Source of the DNA: Candidatus Babeliales bacterium
GTDB lineage: Bacteria; Babelota; Babeliae; Babelales; Chromulinivoraceae
DNA: 34,677 nt
Direction: 5' to 3'
Assembly: GCA_017992075.1 (NCBI GenBank)
Contig: JAGOPI010000007.1
Location: forward strand, 1-34,677
The notes beneath the pieces were generated by a model. The model ran no database searches, was not told where the DNA came from, and saw only the letters and a program-made list of their open reading frames with translations. Positions 23,573 to 32,117 of this stretch are shown one piece after another. The position numbers and the translations under genes are program-made. Within the stretch, counting starts at the first letter, position 1; each line of letters opens with the position of its first letter.

Positions 23573-24310
23573 ATGCAAGACATATCAAAAAATATCATTT
23601 CCGTTAAAGATTTAACTGTCGTTTATCACGAAAAACCGGTTATTTGGGATTTGGATTTGCAAATTCCACAAGGTAGCATGTGTGGAATTATCGGACCAAA
23701 TGGAAGTGGAAAAACAACGCTTTTAAAATCAATTCTTGGTATCATCACACCAATCACAGGTACCATTAAAATTTTTGATGAACCATTCAACAAACAAAAA
23801 CATCACATTGCCTACGTTCCTCAACGCAATTCTGTTGACTGGACATTTCCCGTATCAGTTCATGATGTGGTCATGATGGGGCGATATGGAAAACTTTCTT
23901 GGTGGCAACGACCAACAAAAAAAGATTTTGAAATCACAGCATGGGCTCTTGAACAAGTTTTAATGACACCTTTTCAAGATCGACACATCAGCCAACTATC
24001 AGGTGGTCAACAACAACGAGTTTTTTTAGCGCGAGCACTTACACAACAAGCTGATATTTTTATGCTCGATGAACCTTTTGCTGGAATTGATATGGTAACT
24101 GAACAGCTCATTTTAAAACTTTTAAAAACACTGCAATCTCAAGGTAAAACAATTGTTGTCGTACATCATGATCTTGCAACCGTACAACAATATTTTGATT
24201 GGACTTTTTTAATGAATGTAAAACATATTGCATGCGGTCCAACAAAAGAAACATTAACACCTACAAATGTAGCAAAAACATTTAAAATGACATTTGAAAA
24301 ATATGAGTAA
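23573..24310 (+). CDS. Metal ABC transporter ATP-binding protein (ZnuC/MntB/YtgB type)
   Basis: The 245-residue ATPase that powers import of Zn, Mn or Fe. Walker A GPNGSGKT (41-48), Q-loop in VPQRNSVDW, signature LSGGQ (142-146), Walker B IFMLDEP (162-168) and H-loop VVHHDL are all present, so it should be active. VPQRNSVDWTFPVSV with MMGRYG after it is typical of the metal (cluster A-I) subfamily. No Shine-Dalgarno is visible before the ATG. It pairs with the two permeases downstream. Confidence 0.94.
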   Translation: MQDISKNIISVKDLTVVYHEKPVIWDLDLQIPQGSMCGIIGPNGSGKTTLLKSILGIITPITGTIKIFDEPFNKQKHHIAYVPQRNSVDWTFPVSVHDVVMMGRYGKLSWWQRPTKKDFEITAWALEQVLMTPFQDRHISQLSGGQQQRVFLARALTQQADIFMLDEPFAGIDMVTEQLILKLLKTLQSQGKTIVVVHHDLATVQQYFDWTFLMNVKHIACGPTKETLTPTNVAKTFKMTFEKYE

Positions 24311-24325
24311 CTCTTTATCAGTTAT

Positions 24326-24357
24326 CTGGATCCCAAATCAAGTTTGGGATGACGAGG
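24326..24357. repeat. Palindromic repeat element, inverted orientation
   Basis: CTGGATCCCAAATC followed by AAGTTTGGGATGACGAGG; the arms ATCCCAAA and TTTGGGAT pair perfectly. Its ends are the reverse of those at 24435-24495. It lies in the 239-base space between the ATPase and the first permease. Confidence 0.7.
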
Positions 24358-24434
24358 TGCAATTATTTCAGTTGTTTATAAAAATTCATAATTTTTTTAT
24401 TCACCTGTCCAACATGACTGTAAACAAGGCAAGG

Positions 24435-24495
24435 GTCATCCCAAACAAGTATCGTTTTACAAAAATAAAACGTGTGCGTTAGATTTGGGATCCAG
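24435..24495. repeat. Longer palindromic repeat element with inner hairpin
   Basis: Starts GTCATCCCAAA and ends TTTGGGATCCAG, so the ends pair; the centre has its own hairpin, CGTTTTA-CAAAAA-TAAAACG (about 24453-24472). Together with 24326-24357 it makes a larger inverted arrangement between the ATPase and permease genes. Confidence 0.7.
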
Positions 24496-24549
24496 TAATT
24501 TGATAATGAATTAAACTTTTTAAAAAATTTATAACAAGAAAAATTTCTC

Positions 24550-25635
24550 ATGATTCAATTTGATCAAACATTATTTTTAATTCTGCTTACAACCGGAATT
24601 TTAGGTATCAATGCCGGCATGATCGGAACATTTTTAGTACTTTCAAAAAAAAGTTTATTTGGTGACACCATTGCACACGCAACACTTCCAGGACTGACTG
24701 GAATATTTTTTTACACGATGAGCAAAAATCCATTGATCCTGATATGTTCTGCAACCATATCTGCACTGTTTGCTGCCGTGTGCATTGATCAACTTGAACA
24801 CAAAACAACTTTAAAAAAAGATACAATTTTAGGAATTATACTTGCGACATCATTTGGACTTGGTACTGTTTTTTTAAGCAAAATTCAAACTATTCCTGAT
24901 GCGCATCAAGCTGGACTTACAAAATATTTACTCGGCAACGCATCAACTCTTTTACATCAAGATTTAATAATGATTTCCATCACTACACTGTTTTTTTTGT
25001 TTTTTATATTCAACGTTTACAAACAATATAAAATATTGCTTTTTGACAGCGAGTTCGCAGCAACAAGCAATATTGCAACACGCACCATTTCATATCTTAT
25101 GCTTTTACTGACAACGCTCACCATTGTTATCGGACTTCAAACTGTTGGAATAATTTTAATCAGCGCACTTTTAATTGCTCCTGCAATTGCAGCTCGACAA
25201 TGGAGTCATACCTTTGAAACAATAATTTTTTTATCTGCTTTTTTTGGAATGATATCGACAACTGCTGGCACTCTGATCAGCAGCAGCATGATGTATGTGC
25301 CAACAGGGCCAACTATTGTGATCGTTGCAACAATGATCACCTTTTTTTCAATACTTTTTGCACCGCAAGGTATCATAATTACTTGGTTAAAACAACAAAA
25401 GCACATTCAAAAAATGGATGAACACGCGATGCTTAAAAATTTTTTACTATTTAACGAAGGCTTGAAAAATCCATTTCATGCGCATGACTTAAAAGCTTTG
25501 CAAGCTGTCGGCAAAAAAAGTACCAATAAAATTATTGCAACACTTGAAGTACAAGGTTTGATCACATCACCTCAAAAAAACTTTTGGCAACTGACACCGC
25601 AAGGGTTAAAATTTTTGAAGGATCAATGTTTATGA
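24550..25635 (+). CDS. Metal ABC permease with C-terminal winged-helix-like domain (YtgCR-like)
   Basis: A 361-residue protein. The first about 280 residues are an ABC-3-type metal permease with about eight membrane helices, including SLFGDTIAHATLPGLTG early and QTVGIILISALLIAPAIAARQW, the family's coupling region. The last about 80 residues are soluble: MDEHAMLKNFLLFNEG, then AHDLKALQAVGKKSTNKIIATLEVQGLI and FWQLTPQGLKFLKDQ, which looks like a winged helix (helix-turn-helix, then LTPQG wing). Chlamydial YtgCR and some other permeases carry a DtxR-like regulator there, though it is longer. Here the domain is short, so it might sense metal or only interact. ATG has a weak AAGAAA upstream. Confidence 0.88.
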   Translation: MIQFDQTLFLILLTTGILGINAGMIGTFLVLSKKSLFGDTIAHATLPGLTGIFFYTMSKNPLILICSATISALFAAVCIDQLEHKTTLKKDTILGIILATSFGLGTVFLSKIQTIPDAHQAGLTKYLLGNASTLLHQDLIMISITTLFFLFFIFNVYKQYKILLFDSEFAATSNIATRTISYLMLLLTTLTIVIGLQTVGIILISALLIAPAIAARQWSHTFETIIFLSAFFGMISTTAGTLISSSMMYVPTGPTIVIVATMITFFSILFAPQGIIITWLKQQKHIQKMDEHAMLKNFLLFNEGLKNPFHAHDLKALQAVGKKSTNKIIATLEVQGLITSPQKNFWQLTPQGLKFLKDQCL

Positions 25636-26486
25636 GTTTTATCTATCTACAACTTTTACTCACAGCACTTTTAACAGCTACTGCTTGTGCCTTACCTGGA
25701 ACATTTTTGGTACTTCGTGGCACCAGTTTTATGAGTGATGCGCTCGGTCATGCAATTTTACTCGGCATCGTTTTATCTTTTTTTATCATTCATCAACTGC
25801 ATCATCCTTTCATGTTTGTTGGAGCAACCATAATTGGTTTAACAACTGTAGGAATAATTGAACTTTTAATTAAAACAAAACGAGTACATCATGACGGCGC
25901 TATTGGCATTATTTTTCCACTTCTTTTTTCTATTGCTGTTATTTTAATTAATCTTTTTGCACGATCAATTCATTTAGATATTGATATGGTTTTGCTTGGT
26001 GAATTAGCATTCACGCCATTGCAACAAATAAAAATTGCAGGTGTTGATTGTGGATCATATGCAATTTGGATAATGAGTTTAATTTTAATAATAAATATCA
26101 TCACCATTACTGCAAATTTTAAAGCGTTCAGCATTGCAACATTTGATCATAATTTTGCATCCTTGCTCAATTTTAAACCACATGTGGTTCATTATCTGAT
26201 TATGATGATGACCTGTTGGACCATTATTGGTGCTTTTGAATGCGCCGGCGCAATTTTAGTCGTAGCGTTTATGATCACCGCACCTGCAACAGCACAACTG
26301 ATCACAAAACGATTAACTCACATGCTCATCATCAGTGTTTTGCTTGGCATGATTGGTGCTGTAAGTGGCTGCATCTTGGCACATGTGTGCAATGTTTCAA
26401 TTGCAGGATCGATTGCCACCATGAACGGAGTTTGGTTTTTCATAGTTCTTATACTTTGCAAAAAATTTATACCACAAAAATATTAA
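25632..26486 (+). CDS. Second metal ABC permease (YtgD/MntC type)
   Basis: A 284-residue inner membrane protein of the ABC-3 family with about eight helices. It shows LPGTFLVLRGTSFMSDALGHAILLG near the start and CAGAILVVAFMITAPATAQLI, the conserved permease motif. It likely forms a heterodimer with the preceding permease, as in MntC/MntD and YtgC/YtgD. The start at 25632 overlaps the stop of the previous gene by ATGA and has AAGGA nine bases upstream; ATG at 25626 lies too near the Shine-Dalgarno. The last gene of the transporter operon. Confidence 0.92.
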   Translation: MSFIYLQLLLTALLTATACALPGTFLVLRGTSFMSDALGHAILLGIVLSFFIIHQLHHPFMFVGATIIGLTTVGIIELLIKTKRVHHDGAIGIIFPLLFSIAVILINLFARSIHLDIDMVLLGELAFTPLQQIKIAGVDCGSYAIWIMSLILIINIITITANFKAFSIATFDHNFASLLNFKPHVVHYLIMMMTCWTIIGAFECAGAILVVAFMITAPATAQLITKRLTHMLIISVLLGMIGAVSGCILAHVCNVSIAGSIATMNGVWFFIVLILCKKFIPQKY

Positions 26487-26495
26487 ACAATATTT

Positions 26496-28154
26496 TTACG
26501 GATACACAGTTGTGTTAAATACTTGCAACTTCCAATCTTTAAGCTGTTGCTGCACAATAAGTCGACCGTATGCATCAAAATTAAAGCTAAAATTATTTCC
26601 ATAGATAGAATCTGCGCCAACATTAAAAGTCCACACACTACCACCGATCAAAGTTCTGCAATGTGTCATATCAGAACAATCACGAGCAACAATATTTTCA
26701 TCATGATTCCAAAGTTTATACACTCCGGAATTATTTTTTAAAGCATCCATCATATCAGGATCACCATGTTGATGAGCTCGAAAAACACCAAAAATTTTAC
26801 TTTTATCTGAACTTTGTAATTCTAAAACTTTTTCTGTTAACTCTTTACCATAGCTTAAACCACGGATACCATTATATGTAACAGGAAATTTATTTTCCAC
26901 TTCAAAATCATTCCACATAAAGCCTAATGGAAGCGAACCGCTTACAGGAGAATCTAATAATCGATTATCTTTAAAAAAATGACGTACATTTTCCCATGAT
27001 TTTTCCCACCATTCTTTCATTTTTGTAAATTCATTGGACACCACAAAACCCTTAACCCATTTAAATGTTCCTGATACTTTTTTATCACAATTTTTAATAA
27101 AATTATCTACAAAAGATTTTTGATGCAATAATCCCAATAGTTGAAATGCCGTTGCATGATTATCTAAAAATCGTTGCGGATTATATCCAATTTCCAATCC
27201 ACCATGACAACATTGCAAATAATTAGTAACAAAATTTAAAGCCTGCTGATTTTCGCATCCAATATATAAAACAACCGGCAGCAAATCATTCATTCTTGAA
27301 ATAAATTTATATTTATTTCTATCATCTATATCATCATCAAATTTATTTAAAACTTCTTCTTTAAATCCATATTTTGTAGAAATAGGAATATCTTCATGAT
27401 TTCCACGCACAAAAACTACACGGTCAGGATTTGCCAAAGAAAGTCGAAGCATTGTATATAAAACTTCACATCCATATGCACCACGATCAACATAATCTCC
27501 TAAAAATAAAATTGAAACATTGTCAGGAATAATGCGAAAATTATCATCAAGCACATGATCATTTTTCATTTTTTCTAACTGTGCAAGTAATGAAAAAATA
27601 TCACCATGTAAGTCACCACGAATGAAAAATGTATCACCAGGTTTTGCAATAATTTTTTGAGCATACGGCATAAATGTAGGAGATTCTTCTAAAAGATCAT
27701 AAAATTCATCGTTTGGTTTTCTAGTAACATTATTAGATTGTTCCCATAAAAATACATCCGCTAACGGACCATTTATCATCATTTGCATCCAATCTAATAA
27801 CACTGCCCTAAATTCTTGCCATTGCTGCTCTTTTGTGCCCAATGATTTAAAACCAGAATCAGATCCTGCCTCAGCTCCATCACGATTTTTTTTATTACCA
27901 TTTTTACATGCTTCAGACCATTTTTTTAATGTCGGAAACGCTGTTCCTTTATAGGATACGGATTGAGCTCGAAACGGTACGGATTGAACTAGAAATGGTA
28001 CGGGTTGAGCTCGATCTTGATTATTATTTTCTACAAGAAGCCAATCTGATTGATTATTATTTTCTACAAAAAGCCAATCTGATTTATCAGAAGCAATAAT
28101 TAAAAACGTTAAAAAATTAATCACAAAAATAGACAATATAACATTTTTTATCAT
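26496..28154 (-). CDS. Secreted eukaryote-type PPP Ser/Thr phosphatase
   Basis: A 552-residue metallophosphatase with a signal peptide (about 1-21), so it is exported. After an N-terminal repeat region (about 24-69) and a linker, the PPP family motifs are all present: GDLHGD (180-185), GDYVDRG (219-225), RGNHED (250-255), HGG near 330 and a RAHQHGD segment near 475, giving a full two-metal site. PPP enzymes (PP1, PP2A, calcineurin) remove phosphate from Ser/Thr and are characteristic of eukaryotes, rarer in bacteria. A secreted version in a host-dependent organism could act on host proteins. The insertion between HGG and RAHQ is long. The start has AGGGGA upstream and a promoter at 28192-28221. 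Confidence 0.88.
   Translation of the reverse strand: MIKNVILSIFVINFLTFLIIASDKSDWLFVENNNQSDWLLVENNNQDRAQPVPFLVQSVPFRAQSVSYKGTAFPTLKKWSEACKNGNKKNRDGAEAGSDSGFKSLGTKEQQWQEFRAVLLDWMQMMINGPLADVFLWEQSNNVTRKPNDEFYDLLEESPTFMPYAQKIIAKPGDTFFIRGDLHGDIFSLLAQLEKMKNDHVLDDNFRIIPDNVSILFLGDYVDRGAYGCEVLYTMLRLSLANPDRVVFVRGNHEDIPISTKYGFKEEVLNKFDDDIDDRNKYKFISRMNDLLPVVLYIGCENQQALNFVTNYLQCCHGGLEIGYNPQRFLDNHATAFQLLGLLHQKSFVDNFIKNCDKKVSGTFKWVKGFVVSNEFTKMKEWWEKSWENVRHFFKDNRLLDSPVSGSLPLGFMWNDFEVENKFPVTYNGIRGLSYGKELTEKVLELQSSDKSKIFGVFRAHQHGDPDMMDALKNNSGVYKLWNHDENIVARDCSDMTHCRTLIGGSVWTFNVGADSIYGNNFSFNFDAYGRLIVQQQLKDWKLQVFNTTVYP
27955..28017 (-). repeat. Three tandem 21-base repeats in the phosphatase gene
   Basis: Three imperfect units of GGTACGGATTGAGCTCGAAAC form (27955-27975, 27976-27996, 27997-28017) encode seven-residue repeats (AQPVPFL, VQSVPFR, AQSVSYK). 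They lie directly beside two 33-base repeats. Confidence 0.75.
28018..28083 (-). repeat. Two tandem 33-base repeats in the phosphatase gene
   Basis: Units 28018-28050 and 28051-28083 differ at one base and encode SDWLFVENNNQ and SDWLLVENNNQ just after the signal peptide. The near identity suggests recent duplication. Confidence 0.85.
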
Positions 28155-28191
28155 AAATTCCCCTAAAAACTTTTATTTTTTTACCATAAAA

Positions 28192-28221
28192 AAGATATCA
28201 TAATTCACAAAATTAAAGCAA
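28192..28221 (-). promoter_or_regulatory. Promoter of the secreted phosphatase
   Basis: On the minus strand TTGCTT (28221-28216), an 18-base spacer ending in TGA, and TATCTT (28197-28192): a -35 box with an extended -10. It lies about 38 bases before the ATG. Confidence 0.5.
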
Positions 28222-28244
28222 TTTTTGATGCAGAAAATAAACTT

Positions 28245-28793
28245 ATGATGTTATGGTTGTTGTTTTTTAATATTTTTTATTGTCATTTCAGCACAACAAA
28301 CGCACCTGTGCAAAATAAAATAAAACCTAATAGATCTTTTGAAAAATTCGACTTAAACAATCTACTTCAAAAATTTCTAAAAAGCCGCCCAAAATCAAAA
28401 TCACCGAGCAGTCGCTTTTCTAACACAGCACGAACGAACAGTCATAGATCGCCTGCATTTCACACGCCCAATGCAAGTCCTATTTCAACTATTATAGTAT
28501 CAACAATAATACTTTCTGAAAAAATAAATTTTCAACATTCAGGAACAAAAATCAATGTAGATAATACTACAAAAACTATTCAAGAAACCACAATTCCAAA
28601 AAACGATAGTTGGGATAATGTTAAACCTGAATTTGATGAATATGATTTAAGAAATGATTGCAACGCACATTTTGCAACGCCAGAACTTAAAAAGTACCAA
28701 CAACAAGGAATCTTTAATAAATACTCATTACGGCAATATCTGAAGCTAAAAAAATATTTCATGAATTTAAAAATGAATTGCATTAATGTATAA
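28245..28793 (+). CDS. Small secreted protein of unknown function
   Basis: A 182-residue product with an N-terminal hydrophobic segment (MMLWLLFFNIFYCHFSTTNA) that looks like a signal peptide. The middle (about 40-80) is rich in Ser, Arg, Lys and Pro (SRPKSKSPSSRFSNTARTN) and likely disordered; the C-terminal part is charged with three Cys in all. No family recognised. It is divergent from the secreted phosphatase and may share its regulation. It runs into rsmA with only two bases between the convergent stops. Exported, disordered, basic proteins are sometimes host-directed, but nothing here proves that. Confidence 0.6.
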   Translation: MMLWLLFFNIFYCHFSTTNAPVQNKIKPNRSFEKFDLNNLLQKFLKSRPKSKSPSSRFSNTARTNSHRSPAFHTPNASPISTIIVSTIILSEKINFQHSGTKINVDNTTKTIQETTIPKNDSWDNVKPEFDEYDLRNDCNAHFATPELKKYQQQGIFNKYSLRQYLKLKKYFMNLKMNCINV

Positions 28794-28795
28794 TT

Positions 28796-29590
28796 CTAAG
28801 AATTAAAAACAGACCAAATATTTAAAAAATCTTGCATGTTTAATTGCTGCGCACGTTTCAACAATAATTCAGGTTCCAAAAGCAATAGATCATAATGAGA
28901 TTGAGAAAGATTATTTCGCAACATTCTGCGTGGTTGATGAAAACATAATTTAATAAATTTCCAAAATTCTTCTTCTTTTTCAATTGTTCGCAAATTTTGT
29001 TTTGATTTAAAATATAATAATCGAGAGTAAATTGATGGTGGCGGATAAAACGCGCCAGGAGAAATTTTATCAAGCATTTTCAATTCAAAATAATGTTGAA
29101 AAAATAAAGAAGAATAACCATAATCTCGGCCAGAAGTTTTAACAATTTTTTGCGCAACTTCCTCTTGAATCATAATCACACCTTCAAGAAACAATGATCG
29201 ATTTTGTTGGATTTTGTGAAAAATAGGAAAGGTAATTTGATATGGCAAATTTGCAAGTAAAACCCAAGGCCCTTGATCAGCAAGTAAATCCCATTGTGCA
29301 TCCAAAACATTATCAAGTACAATATTAAGCCTACTATCAGACCCATACACTTTATCAACGTACGATGCCCACTGTTCATCAATTTCAAAAACTTTTAACT
29401 GCTTACAAGGACCTTGTAAAATTGCACCGGTCAAAATTCCTTCACCACATCCAATTTCCATAACAGAAATTTTGTCATCCAGGTGTACAGCATTAATCAT
29501 TCGATCAACAAAAAATCGATCTTTTAAAAAATGTTGTCCATATCTTTTTTTTAGTTCAATACCTTGACGATGTGGCTTTTTATAACTCAT
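28796..29590 (-). CDS. rsmA: 16S rRNA dimethyladenosine transferase (KsgA)
   Basis: Methylates the two adjacent adenines in the last hairpin of 16S rRNA (A1518 and A1519 in E. coli numbering) using S-adenosylmethionine. The 264-residue protein shows KKRYGQHFLKD (about 14-24), the SAM-binding EIGCGEGILT, FEIDEQW, the acidic LDNVLD and the catalytic NLPYQIT motif, and the FYPPPSIYSRLL segment of the C-terminal part. It is complete. It begins one base after the mreB stop, so it is part of the OMP-mreB-rsmA transcript. Confidence 0.95.
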   Translation of the reverse strand: MSYKKPHRQGIELKKRYGQHFLKDRFFVDRMINAVHLDDKISVMEIGCGEGILTGAILQGPCKQLKVFEIDEQWASYVDKVYGSDSRLNIVLDNVLDAQWDLLADQGPWVLLANLPYQITFPIFHKIQQNRSLFLEGVIMIQEEVAQKIVKTSGRDYGYSSLFFQHYFELKMLDKISPGAFYPPPSIYSRLLYFKSKQNLRTIEKEEEFWKFIKLCFHQPRRMLRNNLSQSHYDLLLLEPELLLKRAQQLNMQDFLNIWSVFNS

Positions 29591-29591
29591 T

Positions 29592-30653
29592 TTAATCCAT
29601 TAATGCTTCTTTAAAGAAATCAAGTTGCTCTAAAACTTTTCCAGCACCTTCAACAACACAAAGTAATGGATTTTTTGCAATGCGCACTGGAATTCCAGTA
29701 TCTTTTGCAAGTAAACGATCAAGACCACGAAGAAGTGATCCACCACCTGCCATCACAATTCCGCGATCAACCAAATCTGATGCAAGTTCAGGCGGCGTAT
29801 TTTCCAACGCAACACGAACAACATCAACAATATTTGAAATTGTTTCAAGTAATGCTTCATTAACTTCAGCATCGGTTAACGTAATTGTTTTTGGTACACC
29901 CGTGATTAAATCACGACCTTTAACTTCAAGTAATTTTGAATCTTGACTATCAAGCATCACCGTACCAATTTGCATTTTAATAATTTCTGCAGTTCGCTCA
30001 CCAATAAGCAAATTATATTTTCGTTTAACGTATGAAACAATTGCACGATCCATTTCATCACCGCCAATACGAATTGATCTACAAAAAACAACACCACTAA
30101 GTGCAATGACTGCAACTTCAGTTGTTCCACCACCAATATCAACAATCATACTGCAATGCGGTTCATGAATCGGAAGCCCGGCACCAATTGCTGCTGCCAT
30201 TGGCTCCATAATTGTCATAGGCTTATCACGCGCTCCTGCTTGTTTTGCAGAATCAATCACTGCACGACGCTCAACTTGTGTAATTCCTGATGGAACAGCA
30301 ATAATCATACGAGGAGCTACTAACGTACGACGATTATTGTGAACTTTTCTTATAAAATATCGAAGCATACTTTCAGTCAATTCAAAATCAGCAATCACTC
30401 CATCACGCATCGGACGACACGCTGTAATACTTTCAGGAGTTTTTCCAAGCATTTCTTTTGCAGCTTTTCCTGCAGCTAAAACTTTTTTAGTATTATTTTT
30501 AATTGCAACAACTGACGGCTCATCTAAAACAATACCTTTATTGCGCACATAAACTAACGTATTTGCAGTTCCCAAATCAATTGCAATATCATTTGAAAAT
30601 AAACTGAACCAACTACGTGCTGGCAAAATACTTTGTATTCTATTTTTCATCAT
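29592..30653 (-). CDS. mreB: Rod shape-determining protein MreB
   Basis: The actin-like filament protein that guides peptidoglycan insertion along the cell body. The 353-residue protein has an N-terminal amphipathic start (FSLFSNDIA), phosphate-1 DLGTANTLVYV (about 26-36), phosphate-2 DIGGGTTEVAVIAL and the adenosine loop GIVMAGGGSLLRGLD. The sequence is close to canonical MreB. No mreC or mreD lies beside it, which is unusual; a candidate MreD is at 14043-14498. It probably acts with the class A PBP and the other wall enzymes of this window. Confidence 0.97.
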   Translation of the reverse strand: MMKNRIQSILPARSWFSLFSNDIAIDLGTANTLVYVRNKGIVLDEPSVVAIKNNTKKVLAAGKAAKEMLGKTPESITACRPMRDGVIADFELTESMLRYFIRKVHNNRRTLVAPRMIIAVPSGITQVERRAVIDSAKQAGARDKPMTIMEPMAAAIGAGLPIHEPHCSMIVDIGGGTTEVAVIALSGVVFCRSIRIGGDEMDRAIVSYVKRKYNLLIGERTAEIIKMQIGTVMLDSQDSKLLEVKGRDLITGVPKTITLTDAEVNEALLETISNIVDVVRVALENTPPELASDLVDRGIVMAGGGSLLRGLDRLLAKDTGIPVRIAKNPLLCVVEGAGKVLEQLDFFKEALMD

Positions 30654-30662
30654 TTTCTCATA

Positions 30663-31934
30663 TTAAAAATTAACCGTACAACCTAAAGAAATTCTATTTG
30701 TTTTTGCAAATCCACGACCTGCAATATGATTCATTGGTATATCCCATGCAAAATAAGCAAAGGGCCGTTTTTTCCAATCTTTATCATGCGCAATGTCATA
30801 AAATAATCGAACCGTTGCAAATTCTTGAATCCATCCAGAGTAATAATTTAATTTTTTCATTTTTGCAATTAACCCATCATCTAAACGTGCTGAAAATATA
30901 TCTTGCTCATGAACTGTAATTGTATATTTTGCTTCTATTCCAAAGCCTGCGCGTAAATCTTCAAATACAACGTACGGTGCAACACTTGCCGTAATTCCTG
31001 AATCAATTGCAAGACTTGCAACCACAGGAGCAAATAACGGTTGTTCTTTTCCAACAGGAATTCTTGCTGAAACAGATTTGTCAATTCGTTGTGTAATACG
31101 ACCAACAATTCCAAATTTCCAATCTTCTTTAAGTTCAAATTCTGCAAACAAAGATGCAAACCAACCCCATAATCCAAATTCTGAACCAAGTGGAACTGAT
31201 GCAAGATTGTAAGGATCACGTTTTAAACCTGATGGAATAATTGCACCAAGATGCAAACCCCAATCTAATTTTCGAAATTTATATTTATATTCATGAGTAT
31301 CATGCAACGCTGCATAAACAACAACATCACCAACACCAACTTGTTGATAAGACGTACTTACAATCCCTAACTCTTGATACATATTACTCATCATTTGTGT
31401 AAAAAGTGCTTGATTTCCAGGCGTGCTTAAATTTAATTTTTTTATTGCATCTTCACCAGGAAGAACACACATAAAGGAATGAAGTTGCATAATAAAACCA
31501 TTTGCACCAACTCCAAAATGTTTTCCAATTGGAGCATAACATGAAAAAGCAACACCTTGACCTTGAAATGAAGATGGCATAGTTGCTGAAAAATCACTAA
31601 GCCATTGCCAATCTTGCGGAATTGGATTTGTAAGTCCAGCAAGTGTCATTGCAGAACCAACATCAGAAAGATTTAATATTCCCCAAATTTCTGGAGTGGA
31701 AACAACCTGTTCTTCTTTGTTTGCTTTTAAATCAAAACGAAAAGCATCACCACTGGTCACAAAAAAACTATTTAAATCTAAATAGCCATGACGACTATCA
31801 GACCCTGTATACAATTGATCAAACCATGGAAAATAACGATTGTCCCAAATCATAGGACATGTTATTGATGATAATCCGAGAACAAACAGAACTTGCATGA
31901 GAAAAAAACGCCAAAATCTTGTTGCTACAATCAC
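30663..31934 (-). CDS. Outer-membrane beta-barrel protein
   Basis: A 423-residue protein with a signal peptide (about 1-27, ending in SITCP) and a body of alternating polar and hydrophobic residues with many Gly and aromatic positions, as in beta barrels. It ends in SLGCTVNF; a terminal Phe is the usual recognition signal for the BAM assembly machine. I do not recognise the exact family; a porin or FadL-like channel is possible. It implies an outer membrane. The start is GTG at 31934, with AAGGA six bases upstream. mreB follows after nine bases. Confidence 0.75.
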   Translation of the reverse strand: MIVATRFWRFFLMQVLFVLGLSSITCPMIWDNRYFPWFDQLYTGSDSRHGYLDLNSFFVTSGDAFRFDLKANKEEQVVSTPEIWGILNLSDVGSAMTLAGLTNPIPQDWQWLSDFSATMPSSFQGQGVAFSCYAPIGKHFGVGANGFIMQLHSFMCVLPGEDAIKKLNLSTPGNQALFTQMMSNMYQELGIVSTSYQQVGVGDVVVYAALHDTHEYKYKFRKLDWGLHLGAIIPSGLKRDPYNLASVPLGSEFGLWGWFASLFAEFELKEDWKFGIVGRITQRIDKSVSARIPVGKEQPLFAPVVASLAIDSGITASVAPYVVFEDLRAGFGIEAKYTITVHEQDIFSARLDDGLIAKMKKLNYYSGWIQEFATVRLFYDIAHDKDWKKRPFAYFAWDIPMNHIAGRGFAKTNRISLGCTVNF

Positions 31935-32020
31935 TTTTTATCCTTAGACTTTGAAAAACTAAATTGAATCTGCAGACGGTTTCATTTATTGTAAATCATT
32001 TTAAGCTTTTTAAAAACTCT

Positions 32021-32077
32021 TTTTATAAAATTATAATGACAACCTATTTTTTTTATTTTATAAAATTATGTTGTCAT
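32021..32077. promoter_or_regulatory. Divergent control region with inverted and direct repeats
   Basis: ATGACAAC (32036-32043) and GTTGTCAT (32070-32077) are perfect inverted copies. The palindrome TTTTATAAAA occurs twice (32021-32030 and 32056-32065), each followed by TTAT. The right arm covers the -35 box of the plus-strand promoter, so a protein bound here would control the GlmU-like gene and perhaps the outer-membrane protein gene. Confidence 0.45.
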
Positions 32078-32100
32078 CATAAATGATTTAAACTTATACT
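32071..32100 (+). promoter_or_regulatory. Promoter of the GlmU-like gene
   Basis: TTGTCA (32071-32076), an 18-base spacer and TATACT (32095-32100), each five of six to consensus. The leader is about 70 bases and ends with AAAGGAAAATC-ATG. Confidence 0.6.
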
Positions 32101-32117
32101 ACACTTTGAGTTGATTT

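Noticed and set aside
24294-24551. Small reading frames in the space between ATPase and first permease
   Set aside because: They run through palindromic repeats on both strands and have no start signals; they are by-products of the repeats.
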